In this document: piece by piece, positions 25,345 to 34,451 of the stretch
How positions within the stretch are numbered: the first letter of the stretch is position 1
How the letters are laid out: the number at the start of each line of letters is the position of its first letter
Source: Bacteroidales bacterium
Lineage (GTDB): Bacteria; Bacteroidota; Bacteroidia; Bacteroidales; Muribaculaceae
Assembly: GCA_004557825.1 (NCBI GenBank)
Contig: SFFL01000005.1
Coordinates: forward strand, 1 to 64,000
DNA length: 64,000 bases
Direction: 5' to 3'
The notes under the pieces: model-generated
Told to the model about the DNA's origin: nothing
Seen by the model: the letters and a program-made list of their open reading frames with translations, nothing else
Database searches by the model: none
Position numbers and translations under genes: made by a program

Positions 25345-27366
25345 TTAGTTAACGCCGGCGAGTGCCGAATCGATTACATCGTCATCGGCGAAGTTGGGGA
25401 TGGTGACGCGAAGCTGGGGCGTGCGCTCCATCTCGCGGCGGATGGCATCGTAGGCACCCTTGTTGCGGGCCCAGGACCGACGGGCTATGCCATTGTTTAC
25501 ATCCCAGAAAAGCATTTCACGGATGCGCTTGTCGGCTTCTTCGCTGCCGTCGATTACCATACCGAAACCGCCGTTGATGACTTCGCCCCAGCCTACACCG
25601 CCGCCGTTGTGGATCGAAACCCAGGTGGCGCCTCGGAAGGAGTCGCCTATGACATTCTGCACTGCCATATCGGCGGTAAACTGTGAGCCGTCGGTGATGT
25701 TGGATGTTTCGCGATAGGGAGAATCGGTGCCGGAGACGTCGTGATGGTCGCGGCCGAGCACGATAGGCGCGGAGATTTCACCGCGGCGAATGGCATCGTT
25801 GAAGGCCAGCGCTATGCGGGTGCGGCCTTCGGCATCGGCATACAGGATACGTGCCTGCGAACCCACAACGAGGTGGTTGCGGCCGGCTTGGCGAATCCAG
25901 TGGAGGTTGTCGGCGAGCTGTGCGCGGATATCTTCGGGGGCTGTGGCAAGCATATCTTCCAGCACATCACCGGCGAGACGGTCGGTCTTGGCCAGGTCGG
26001 CGGGGTCGCCCGACGAGCAAACCCAGCGGAAGGGACCGAAGCCGTAGTCGAAGAATTTCGGACCCATAATATCCTGCACATAAGAGGGATAGCGGAAAGT
26101 GCCGTCGGCTTTCAGGATGTCGGCACCGGCGCGCGAGCTTTCCAGCAGGAAGGCGTTGCCGTAGTCGAAGAAGTACATACCCTTGTCGGCCAGGCGGTTG
26201 ATGGCCGCTACCTGACGGCGCAGCGATTCGCGCACGGCCTCGCGGAAGCGCTCCGGCTCATCGGCCATCATACGCTGCGATTCCTCGTAAGTATACCCCA
26301 CGGGATAGTAGCCGCCTGCCCACGGATTGTGGAGCGAGGTCTGGTCGCTGCCGAGGTTTACTTTTATGCCCTCATCGGCCAGACGCTCCCAGAGGTCGAC
26401 AATGTTGCCCTGGTAAGCCATCGACACAACCTCTTTGTCGGCGACGGCCTGGCGGATGCGGGGAATAAGTTCGTCGAGGTCGGTGTGAACCTCGTCGACC
26501 CAACCCTGTGAACGGCGTTTTTCCACCGCGGCGGGATTGATTTCAGCGGTTACGCTCACTACGCCGGAGATGTTTCCGGCTTTGGGTTGTGCGCCCGACA
26601 TACCGCCCAGACCGGCGGTGACGAAGAGCATGCCGCCCAGCGATGTCTCACCTTCGGGCAGATGGTTGCGCCCGGCGTTGAGCACGGTGATTGTTGTGCC
26701 GTGAACGATGCCCTGCGGTCCGATATACATATATGATCCGGCGGTCATCTGGCCGTACTGCGATACGCCCATAGCGTTGAAGCGTTCCCAGTCGTCGGGC
26801 TTGGAGTAGTTGGGTATCACCATACCGTTGGTTACCACCACGCGGGGTGCTCCGGGATGTGAGGGGAAAAGACCCAGCGGATGCCCCGAGTACATTACCA
26901 GGGTCTGCTCGTCGGTCATTTCCGAAAGGTATTTCATAGTGAGGCGATACTGTGCCCAGTTCTGAAACACGGCGCCGTTGCCGCCATAGATGATAAGTTC
27001 GTGGGGATGCTGCGCTACGGCCGGATCGAGATTGTTCTGAATCATCATCATTATGGCCGCTGCCTGGCGCGATTTAGCGGGATATTCGCTTATCGGACGG
27101 GCATACATAGGGTAGTGGGGGCGCAGACGATACATATATATACGTCCGTAATCCTTCAGTTCGCGGGCAAACTCTGGTGCGAGTTCGGCGTGCAGCTCTT
27201 TGGGAAAATAGCGCAGGGCATTCTTCAGGGCCAGCTTTTTCTGCTCGGGGGTGAGGATATCCTTGCGGCGCGGAGCGTGGTTTACCGAAGTGTCGTATGG
27301 ACGGGGTTCGGGGAGCGGATTTGGAATGCCGCCGGTTATGTCTTTGACAAATTCTTCGTGTGTCAT
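25345..27366 (-). CDS. hutU: Urocanate hydratase
   Basis: 673 residues, longer than the roughly 555-residue Bacillus or Pseudomonas enzyme and in keeping with the long urocanase form of Bacteroidetes. Recognisable segments are YGGNGAVFQNWAQYRLTMKY, SGHPLGLFPSHP and SDQTSLHNPWAGGYYPVGYT. It uses tightly bound NAD to hydrate urocanate to imidazolone propionate. It lies 51 bases after ftcD and 90 before hutH. Confidence 0.93.
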   Translation of the reverse strand: MTHEEFVKDITGGIPNPLPEPRPYDTSVNHAPRRKDILTPEQKKLALKNALRYFPKELHAELAPEFARELKDYGRIYMYRLRPHYPMYARPISEYPAKSRQAAAIMMMIQNNLDPAVAQHPHELIIYGGNGAVFQNWAQYRLTMKYLSEMTDEQTLVMYSGHPLGLFPSHPGAPRVVVTNGMVIPNYSKPDDWERFNAMGVSQYGQMTAGSYMYIGPQGIVHGTTITVLNAGRNHLPEGETSLGGMLFVTAGLGGMSGAQPKAGNISGVVSVTAEINPAAVEKRRSQGWVDEVHTDLDELIPRIRQAVADKEVVSMAYQGNIVDLWERLADEGIKVNLGSDQTSLHNPWAGGYYPVGYTYEESQRMMADEPERFREAVRESLRRQVAAINRLADKGMYFFDYGNAFLLESSRAGADILKADGTFRYPSYVQDIMGPKFFDYGFGPFRWVCSSGDPADLAKTDRLAGDVLEDMLATAPEDIRAQLADNLHWIRQAGRNHLVVGSQARILYADAEGRTRIALAFNDAIRRGEISAPIVLGRDHHDVSGTDSPYRETSNITDGSQFTADMAVQNVIGDSFRGATWVSIHNGGGVGWGEVINGGFGMVIDGSEEADKRIREMLFWDVNNGIARRSWARNKGAYDAIRREMERTPQLRVTIPNFADDDVIDSALAGVN

Positions 27367-27417
27367 AATGATGGTTGCAGGGTGGATAGATTATTTATCG
27401 GGATAGAGACTGATGGA

Positions 27418-29127
27418 TCAGTCAATCACTTCGTTTACGATGTTGAGGATTGCATCTTCGCGTGAAGCTGCGTAGGCCGCGATTTCCTCGGCGGCTTCCG
27501 TAAGTTCCTGGGCTGTTTCGCGGTTTTTGATGCCGGAAGCGTTGATGCGGACGTTGAGCTGTGCGCCGAGAATGGCCGAGCGGATGGCCAGCGCACCCAC
27601 GCCTACATCACTGATGGAGTTGGGGTTGCCTTCGCGGGCCATTGCTTCGAGCACGTCGAAGGCTTCATAGGCGGTCTGCATTGTGCGCAGAGGCACCTGA
27701 GCGGCGTAGATTGTGGCCTCTTCCAGAGCCTGGGCACGCAGCTCCTTCTCCTGGTCGGTGGCCTTGGGCATACCGATTGCAGCCATAATGCGGTTGAAGG
27801 CGGCAGTATCTTCATCCACAAGCGCCATCAGGCGGTCGAGGATCGAGCGACCCTTTTCGGCGTAGTCGGAGAACATTTTCCACTGGTCGTCCCATCCCGG
27901 TTTATGTGCCGAGAGGTTGGCTACCATTGCGCCGAGAGCTGCGCCCAAAGCACCCATATATGCCGAGATACTGCCTCCGCCGGGAGCAGGTGATTCCGAT
28001 GCCGTCTCATCGGCAAAATCGGTCAGCGACCTCGAGGCAAGCCGGTGAGTCTCTTTAGAGTCGGCGGCAATCATATATTCGATAACCTTTTCCGACGGGT
28101 CGAACGGCTTCAGTTCGTCAAGCCCCATCGACTTAACGGCAATACGGATAATCTCCTTTTCCGGAATACCGAGCGAACGCTGCTGCAGGGTGAGGTAGTG
28201 TTTGCCTGCTTCGATGAGTGCGCTTTTGGGCACCACGCCCACGATTTCAGTACCGGTAACACGTATACCGCGCTCGCGGGCGGCACGGCTTACTTCGTCG
28301 AAAGCCGCGTGCAGGGGAGTGGTCTTGGAGTCGGTGATGTTCATCGACACCTGTGCTATGCCATATTCATCGATATACCATCCGAGCGCCTTAGTGCCTT
28401 TGAGCGTACCGGGAATCATAATTGTTTTGCCATCGGCATCCTTAAGCGGTTTGCCGTTGGGTTTCCCTCCTTCGCGTTTTGGGCGACCTTTTTCGCGTAC
28501 ATCGAATGCAATAGCGTTGGCGCGACGTGTGGAGGTGGTGTTCAGGTTGAAATTCACGGCAATCAGGAAGTCGCGCGCACCGATAGCGCTTGCACCTGTA
28601 CGGGCAATGTCGGCATCGAAAGCGCGGTCGCCGAAGTCGGCGCCATCCTCTCCGCCAAGCCTTTCGGCCAGCCCTTCATATTCCCCTTTGCGGCAAACGG
28701 CCAGATTCTTGCGGCCGGGGCGCAGAGCCGACGCCTCATAGGCATAGACAGGGATGCGCAGTTCCCGGGCCACGCGCTCGCCAAGTTGACGCGCCATCTC
28801 GGCACATTCCTCAAGGGTTACGCCGGCCACCGGCACGAGCGGACACACATCCGTGGCGCCCATACGTGGGTGAGCGCCGTGGTGCTTGCTCATATCAATC
28901 AGTTCGGCAGCCTTTTTTATGCCGCGGAAAGCGGCCTCGGTCACCGCCTCGGGAGTGCCCACGAAAGTCACTACAGTACGGTTTGTAGCCTCTCCGGGAT
29001 CAACGTCGAGCAGCTTTATATTTTCGTCCTTACCGTCGAGGGTGATAGCATCGGTGATGGCCTTGATAACCACGGGGTCGCGTCCCTCGCTGAAATTCGG
29101 GACACATTCTATTATGCGCTTTTCCAT
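27418..29127 (-). CDS. ftcD: Bifunctional glutamate formimidoyltransferase / formimidotetrahydrofolate cyclodeaminase
   Basis: 569 residues in two fused domains. Residues 1-330 or so are the formimidoyltransferase (IIECVPNFSEGRDP, HHGAHPRMGATDVCPLVPV); residues about 365-569 are the cyclodeaminase (APGGGSISAYMGALGAALGAMVANLS). The fusion mirrors the vertebrate FTCD and channels formimino groups from formiminoglutamate into the folate pool, giving glutamate. It is the first gene of the hut operon. A perfect 16-base tandem duplication lies at its start codon and ribosome-binding region (29127-29158). Confidence 0.92.
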   Translation of the reverse strand: MEKRIIECVPNFSEGRDPVVIKAITDAITLDGKDENIKLLDVDPGEATNRTVVTFVGTPEAVTEAAFRGIKKAAELIDMSKHHGAHPRMGATDVCPLVPVAGVTLEECAEMARQLGERVARELRIPVYAYEASALRPGRKNLAVCRKGEYEGLAERLGGEDGADFGDRAFDADIARTGASAIGARDFLIAVNFNLNTTSTRRANAIAFDVREKGRPKREGGKPNGKPLKDADGKTIMIPGTLKGTKALGWYIDEYGIAQVSMNITDSKTTPLHAAFDEVSRAARERGIRVTGTEIVGVVPKSALIEAGKHYLTLQQRSLGIPEKEIIRIAVKSMGLDELKPFDPSEKVIEYMIAADSKETHRLASRSLTDFADETASESPAPGGGSISAYMGALGAALGAMVANLSAHKPGWDDQWKMFSDYAEKGRSILDRLMALVDEDTAAFNRIMAAIGMPKATDQEKELRAQALEEATIYAAQVPLRTMQTAYEAFDVLEAMAREGNPNSISDVGVGALAIRSAILGAQLNVRINASGIKNRETAQELTEAAEEIAAYAASREDAILNIVNEVID

Positions 29128-29158
29128 ATATCAGACAAGAATTATATCAGACAAGAAT
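29127..29158 (-). repeat. Perfect 16-bp tandem duplication at the ftcD start
   Basis: Bases 29127-29142 and 29143-29158 are identical (TATATCAGACAAGAAT). The first copy begins inside the start codon, so the duplicated DNA is the translation-initiation region of the hut operon's first gene. Confidence 0.9.
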
Positions 29159-29213
29159 ATTATCGGATAGGATAGAAATGTTTTCGTATAAAAGTGACAT
29201 TACGTCTACCCTG

Positions 29214-29221
29214 CAAAGTTA
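29214..29221 (-). promoter_or_regulatory. -7 promoter box for the hut operon
   Basis: TAACTTTG on the minus strand, 87 bases upstream of the ftcD start, matches TAnnTTTG. I saw no obvious operator or riboswitch between the box and the gene. Confidence 0.6.
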
Positions 29222-29314
29222 CAATTATTTTTGTAATCTCACCCCTTGTCCACCATATAATATTGATAATCCTAAGCATATCTGTCGCGTTAAAACCTGT
29301 ATATGGCGGATAGA

Positions 29315-29346
29315 TTTGGCGGAGTGTAGAGAAATGATTAACTTTG
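29315..29346 (+). promoter_or_regulatory. Promoter of the small membrane protein-dxs-trkA-trkH group
   Basis: TTTG at 29315-29318 and TAACTTTG at 29339-29346 are 20 bases apart, the expected geometry of a Bacteroidetes housekeeping promoter. It places transcription start near 29350, which favours ATG 29375 for the first gene. Confidence 0.7.
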
Positions 29347-29374
29347 CGTGAATGGATTGCAAACACTCAGTGTA

Positions 29375-29584
29375 ATGAAAGGTTCGGTCGTAATAAGATT
29401 CGTGATCATAGGGCTGTTATGGGCCGGAGTTTGCGCTATCCTGATAGTGAGGATGGTGGCTTTGGATACGCCTCTGAATCTTATGACTCTGTTTCCGATC
29501 ATAGCATCCGGCATAATAGTGTTTGTGCCTCTGTATAAGAAATATATCAGGAATGACAAGCAGCGAAACAGCAAAGGGGAATGA
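29375..29584 (+). CDS. Small two-helix membrane protein upstream of dxs
   Basis: 69 residues from ATG 29375 (MKGSVVIRF); an ATG at 29348 would fall at or before the predicted transcription start. Two hydrophobic helices (about 5-25 and 30-50) are followed by a basic tail KKYIRNDKQRNSK. It overlaps the dxs start by 32 bases in another frame. I do not recognise the family. Its own promoter and tight overlap with dxs support expression; function unknown. Confidence 0.55.
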   Translation: MKGSVVIRFVIIGLLWAGVCAILIVRMVALDTPLNLMTLFPIIASGIIVFVPLYKKYIRNDKQRNSKGE

Positions 29585-31469
29585 ACTCCCGCTTTTAAGC
29601 CGCATTGATTCACCATACGACTTGCGCCGTCTGCCGCAGGATAAGCTGCCGGCGGTGTGCGATGATATTCGCCGGAAGCTTATAGAGTCGCTTTCGGTCA
29701 ACCCGGGGCATTTTGCTTCGAGTATGGGCGCCGTAGAGCTTACGGTGGCCTTGCATTATGTATTCAATACACCTTACGACCGCATCGTGTGGGATGTTGG
29801 GCATCAGGCTTACGGTCATAAGCTCCTTACGGGGCGTCGCGACTCCTTTGCCACAAACCGATGCCTGAACGGCCTGAGCGGTTTCCCGAATCCTGATGAG
29901 AGCGAATACGACACCTTTATGGCCGGTCACGCTTCCAACTCCATCTCGGCTGCGCTGGGTATGGCTGTGGCCACTCAGCTGCAGGGTGATGACCCGCTGC
30001 GCCATGTGGTGGCGGTGATAGGGGATGCATCCATATCGGGCGGCCTGGCCTTCGAGGGGTTGAACAATGCCGCGAATACGCCTAATAATCTGCTGATTAT
30101 CCTCAACGACAACAATATGTCGATCGACGCTAATGTGGGCGCTCTGCACAGCTATCTTGCACAGATTACCACGTCGCGCGGATACAATAACATCCGCTAC
30201 GGGCTGTATAAGGTGCTTCGAAAGTTGCATCTGGTGAGCGACCGGAGCCGCGGCTCGATTATGCGTCTCAACAATTCGCTGAAGGCATTCCTCACTCATG
30301 AGCAGAATATCTTCGAGGGCTTGAATATCAGATATTTCGGTCCGGTCGACGGGCACGATGTAAACGGCCTTATCCGTGTGCTGAATGATATCAAGGATAT
30401 GACGGGTCCGAAAATCCTGCATATAAAGACAATAAAGGGTAAGGGGTATGCTCCTGCTGAGAAAGACCCCATCACCTGGCATGCTCCCGGCAAATTCGAT
30501 GCTGCTACCGGCAAACGTGCCGCTTGCTCGGGCAAACTTAAATTCCAGGATGTTTTCGGCGAGGAACTTCTCCGGCTGGCACGGGAGGACAAGCGGATTG
30601 TGGGCATCACAGCCGCTATGCCTACTGGTACATCAATCTCCGTGATGCAGAAAGAGCTGCCGGAGAGAGTGTTCGATGTGGGTATTTCCGAAGGCCACGC
30701 CGTAACCTTTGCCGGCGGTCTTGCCAAAGAGGGTTTGCATCCGTTTGTGGCAATCTATTCCTCATTCCTGCAGCGCGCTTACGACCAGATAATCCACGAT
30801 GTGGCAATCCAGCGACTGCCTGTGACATTCTGCATCGACCGCGCCGGTCTGGTAGGCGAGGATGGTGTGACGCATCACGGTTTATTTGACCTGGCCTACC
30901 TTCGTGCTGTGCCGAATCTCACCGTGGCTTCGCCGCGCAATTATGCCCAGCTGAAATCGCTGATGCAGATGGCTGCGGCCTACGACGGCCCTATGGCCAT
31001 CCGCTATCCCCGCGGCAGCGGCGAGGAGGGGGATGAAACTACAGACAAGGTGGTTTTCGGCAAGGGCGAGCGCCTCTCCGACGGTCACGACCTGGCCATT
31101 ATCACTATCGGTCCGATTGCTTCCGAGGCTGCGGAGGCTGTAAAGCTTCTGCGCGAAAAAGGTATAAGCGCCGCACATTATTCTATGACATTCCTCAAGC
31201 CTCTCGACGAGGAGATTATGCGAGAAGTGGCAGAAAAGCATGTGCCTGTGATAACCCTTGAGGATGGCACAACTGTAGGTGGCCTTGGTTCGGCTGTGGC
31301 CGAATGGCTTACCGGCAACGGTTTTGCCGACACGAGCGTTACCCGCATCGGCGTGCCCGACGAGTTTGTGGCCCAGGGCACTATAGCCCAGCTGCGCAAG
31401 CTATGCGGAATGGATGCCGCTTCGGTGGCTGAAATCGCCGTAAAACAATTAATCTCCGTACAGCAATGA
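29553..31469 (+). CDS. dxs: 1-deoxy-D-xylulose-5-phosphate synthase
   Basis: About 638 residues from ATG 29553 (MTSSETAKGNELPLLSRIDSP), chosen because homologues begin shortly before LLSRIDSPYDLRRL. The thiamine-diphosphate site is seen in GDASISGGLAFEGLNNAA and NDNNMSIDANVG, and the central DVGHQAYGHKLLTGR block is typical. It condenses pyruvate and glyceraldehyde-3-phosphate in the first step of the MEP isoprenoid pathway. The last four bases overlap the trkA start. Confidence 0.95.
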   Translation: MTSSETAKGNELPLLSRIDSPYDLRRLPQDKLPAVCDDIRRKLIESLSVNPGHFASSMGAVELTVALHYVFNTPYDRIVWDVGHQAYGHKLLTGRRDSFATNRCLNGLSGFPNPDESEYDTFMAGHASNSISAALGMAVATQLQGDDPLRHVVAVIGDASISGGLAFEGLNNAANTPNNLLIILNDNNMSIDANVGALHSYLAQITTSRGYNNIRYGLYKVLRKLHLVSDRSRGSIMRLNNSLKAFLTHEQNIFEGLNIRYFGPVDGHDVNGLIRVLNDIKDMTGPKILHIKTIKGKGYAPAEKDPITWHAPGKFDAATGKRAACSGKLKFQDVFGEELLRLAREDKRIVGITAAMPTGTSISVMQKELPERVFDVGISEGHAVTFAGGLAKEGLHPFVAIYSSFLQRAYDQIIHDVAIQRLPVTFCIDRAGLVGEDGVTHHGLFDLAYLRAVPNLTVASPRNYAQLKSLMQMAAAYDGPMAIRYPRGSGEEGDETTDKVVFGKGERLSDGHDLAIITIGPIASEAAEAVKLLREKGISAAHYSMTFLKPLDEEIMREVAEKHVPVITLEDGTTVGGLGSAVAEWLTGNGFADTSVTRIGVPDEFVAQGTIAQLRKLCGMDAASVAEIAVKQLISVQQ

Positions 31470-32809
31470 AGATTGTAATAGCCGGAGCCGGCGAAGTAGG
31501 CTCTCATCTGGCAAAACTTCTTTCGCGTGAGGAGCAGGATATTATTGTGCTCGACAGCGACAGGAAGAAACTAATGCCGCTCGATGCCAATTATAATCTT
31601 ATGACGACAGTGGGCAGCCCTACATCGTTTGCCGATTTGAGAAGGGCAGGTGTAGACGCCGAATGCGACCTTTTCATTGCCGTCACACCCTACGAGAATA
31701 CCAATCTCATAGCCTGTGCTGTGGCGAAAAGCCTCGGCGCCCGCAAGACTGTGGCGCGCATCGACAACTGGGGGCATCTCGACCCGCATAACCGGGAGGT
31801 ATTTGAGGATATAGGCGTAGATAACCTTATTTACCCCGAGTATCTTGCCGCGCAGGAAATATGCCAGGCGCTGAAACGCCCCTGGGCACGCAACTGGTTT
31901 GAACTGCATCAGGGTGAGCTTATCCTGGTGGGTGTGCGTGTGGAGCGTGGCGCTGCTATCGAAGGGAAGCAGTTGCGCGAAATCACATTCTCGCAGCACA
32001 ACTATCACGTGGCTGCCATTAAGCGCAATCACGAAACGATTATACCGCGAGGCGACGACACAATCCGTCCCGACGACATCCTATATTTCTGCACCACGCG
32101 CCCCTTCGCCGACGAAATCCGTGATGTTTGCGGCAAGAAGGATTACAAGGTGCGCAATGTGATGATAATGGGAGGCAGCCGCATAGCTGTGCGCCTCGCC
32201 CACGAAGCCCGTGATCAGTTCTCGCTGACCATTATGGATGAGGACATCGACCTGTGCCGGTCGTTGCCCGAACAGCTTTCAGGCTGTAAGGTGAAAATCA
32301 TCCACGGTGATGCCCGCAACAACGATACTCTGCGCGAAGAAGGTATATCGGATATGGATGCTTTTGTGGCGCTGACCGACCATTCCGAGACCAATATCCT
32401 TGCCTGCCTTACGGCTAAGGAATTCGGTGTACACAAGACCGTGGCCGAGGTGGAGAACATTCAGTTTATCTCGGAAGCCGAAGGCTTGAATATCGGTACT
32501 GTCATCAACAAGAAATTGTTGGCGTCGAGCCGTATCTTCCAGCTCCTTCTTGCTCAGGATGCAAACTCCGGCAAGGTGATGGCGCTGGCCGATGCCGAGG
32601 TGGCCGAACTTGAGGCGCGCGAAGGTTCCAAGATTACCAAGGCGCCTGTGATGAATCTGAAGCTTATCCACGAGATGACTCTGGCCGGCCTGATTCGCGA
32701 CGGCAAGGGTATGCTTGTAACCGGCCGCACACAGATTCAGCCCGGCGACCATGTGGTGGTGTTCTGCCTCTCGGGCTTCATTCACAAAGTGGAAAAATAT
32801 TTTCTATAA
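31466..32809 (+). CDS. trkA: Trk potassium uptake system, NAD-binding subunit TrkA
   Basis: 447 residues made of two tandem RCK units. The first Rossmann loop is GAGEVGSHLAKLL (about 7-19), and the second starts near residue 231 (VMIMGGSRIAVRLAHEA). An RCK_C subdomain follows each. It is a peripheral cytoplasmic regulator that binds NAD(H) and gates TrkH. It starts within the dxs stop (ATGA) and precedes trkH by 24 bases. Confidence 0.95.
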   Translation: MKIVIAGAGEVGSHLAKLLSREEQDIIVLDSDRKKLMPLDANYNLMTTVGSPTSFADLRRAGVDAECDLFIAVTPYENTNLIACAVAKSLGARKTVARIDNWGHLDPHNREVFEDIGVDNLIYPEYLAAQEICQALKRPWARNWFELHQGELILVGVRVERGAAIEGKQLREITFSQHNYHVAAIKRNHETIIPRGDDTIRPDDILYFCTTRPFADEIRDVCGKKDYKVRNVMIMGGSRIAVRLAHEARDQFSLTIMDEDIDLCRSLPEQLSGCKVKIIHGDARNNDTLREEGISDMDAFVALTDHSETNILACLTAKEFGVHKTVAEVENIQFISEAEGLNIGTVINKKLLASSRIFQLLLAQDANSGKVMALADAEVAELEAREGSKITKAPVMNLKLIHEMTLAGLIRDGKGMLVTGRTQIQPGDHVVVFCLSGFIHKVEKYFL

Positions 32810-32833
32810 TTAATGTTTCATAGGGTCTAATCA

Positions 32834-34306
32834 ATGTTGCGCAGGGTCTCGATAGTCAACTGGAAGATGCTGGTCAGGGTTCTTGGCTGGCTTTTGCTGA
32901 TTGAGGCCATATTTATGGGCTTTCCTCTGCTGGCTTCTGCAATTTACCGCGAGCCGATAATGCCCTTTGTCACTGCAATACTGATTACACTCGGAGTAGG
33001 GCTGTTTGCCACATTCTGCGTGAAGCCTCACCGCTATGATATGGGCAAACGCGAAGGCTTCCTGCTCACGGCCCTGGTGTGGGTGGTGTTCTCGCTGTTC
33101 GGTACGATACCGTTTATGGCAGTAGAGAATGCGGCCACATTTACCGACGCATTTTTCGAGGCAATGTCGGGCTTCACCACCACCGGCGTATCTACCTTTG
33201 CCGACACGGAATCACTGCCCTACGGTATCCACTTGTGGAGGTCGCTGATGCAGTGGCTTGGCGGTATGGGTATTATCCTGTTCACCTTGGCTGTGCTCCC
33301 GATGCTCAACTCCTCGGGAGGAATGCAGATGTTCAATGCCGAGGTTACGGGAATCACTCACGAAAAGCTCCGTCCCAGGGTAAGTTCCACAGCCAAGCGT
33401 CTATGGCTTGTGTATTTCCTGCTAACAGTGCTGCTTTTTATCCTGTACGTTGTAGGACCGATGAACTGCTTCGACAGCCTTTGCCACGCCTTCTCCACCA
33501 TGTCGACCGGCGGCTTCTCCACGCGCGGTGAGGTGCTTGAAAGGTATAACTCGTTATATGTCAAGATAGTCACCACGGTATTTATGTTTATCGGCGGTGT
33601 GAATTTCGCGCTGATTTTCCGTGCGAGCACAGGTCATTTCCGGTCGGTGTGGCACAATGAAGTGTTCCGCCTCTATGTGGCGGTGTGCCTGGTGATGTTT
33701 GTGGTGATTGACATCTCGCTGATTCTGAATCCGGCGGTAGAGCACAGCGTGGAAAACTATACGGTGAATCCGCTCTTTCAGGTAGTGTCGACCATCTCAT
33801 CTACCGGTTATGCCGTGAGCGGTATCAACAGTTGGGGCGCCTTCCCGCTGGGAGTGTTGGTGCTTATGATGCTGGTGGGCGCTTGCGCCGGGTCGACATC
33901 TGGCGGCGCAAAACTCGACCGAGTGCTGGTGCTGTTTAAAAATTCACACAATGAGCTTACCCGCTGCATTTATCCCAACCGTATCTTGCCCGTGGAGGTC
34001 AATCATCAGATAATCCCCACCGATGTAATCAACAAAGTGCTGGTATTCATAGCCCTGTATGTGATGGTGATAGTGGACGGTGCGCTTCTGCTCACACTAT
34101 GCGGCGGCAGCCTGCGCGACTCGGCCTTTGCGGCATTTGCTTGCGTGAGCAATTCCGGACTTGATTCGTCGATTTCGCCAAACGGAGGGTTGTATACCTC
34201 TGTTTCTGACGGCGGCAAATGGATTCTGTCGCTGATGATGCTCACCGGCCGTCTGGAAATCTTTACTGTGCTTTTGATTTTTACTCCTCGCTTCTGGAAG
34301 CGCTGA
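32834..34306 (+). CDS. trkH: Trk potassium uptake channel subunit TrkH
   Basis: 490 residues of mostly transmembrane helices. The pore-loop signatures are visible: MSGFTTTGVSTF and FSTMSTGGFSTRG in the first half, STISSTGYAVSG and CVSNSGLDSS in the second, separated by GACAGSTSGGAKLDR. It imports K+ across the inner membrane with TrkA. It is the last gene of the group; a palindromic repeat lies 17 bases downstream and may act as a terminator. Confidence 0.95.
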   Translation: MLRRVSIVNWKMLVRVLGWLLLIEAIFMGFPLLASAIYREPIMPFVTAILITLGVGLFATFCVKPHRYDMGKREGFLLTALVWVVFSLFGTIPFMAVENAATFTDAFFEAMSGFTTTGVSTFADTESLPYGIHLWRSLMQWLGGMGIILFTLAVLPMLNSSGGMQMFNAEVTGITHEKLRPRVSSTAKRLWLVYFLLTVLLFILYVVGPMNCFDSLCHAFSTMSTGGFSTRGEVLERYNSLYVKIVTTVFMFIGGVNFALIFRASTGHFRSVWHNEVFRLYVAVCLVMFVVIDISLILNPAVEHSVENYTVNPLFQVVSTISSTGYAVSGINSWGAFPLGVLVLMMLVGACAGSTSGGAKLDRVLVLFKNSHNELTRCIYPNRILPVEVNHQIIPTDVINKVLVFIALYVMVIVDGALLLTLCGGSLRDSAFAAFACVSNSGLDSSISPNGGLYTSVSDGGKWILSLMMLTGRLEIFTVLLIFTPRFWKR

Positions 34307-34322
34307 TTCAAAAGCGGACGCT

Positions 34323-34440
34323 GTGTCAAAACTTAAATTAACGTATTAACTCGTAGGGACGCACCCCAGGTGCGTCCGCTTAAAAGATTGATAATCAGCG
34401 TATACAACGGATGCATCTGGGGTGCGTTCCTACAAATTGA
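34323..34440. repeat. Palindromic MITE/REP-like element, copy A
   Basis: The arms at about 34353-34380 and 34408-34434 are near-perfect inverted repeats (GTAGGGACGCACCCC... and its complement), and each arm contains an internal palindrome, GGACGCACC/GGTGCGTCC-like. The copy shares its 5' TGTCAAAACTT and middle section with copy B at 46848-46966. It lies between the convergent trkH and glycosyltransferase genes. Confidence 0.75.
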
Positions 34441-34451
34441 CTCTTTGCGCT

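Noticed and set aside
28045..29175. A 376-codon plus-strand frame opposite ftcD
   Set aside because: It is a shadow of the high-confidence ftcD gene; no domain, start signal or family resemblance is seen.
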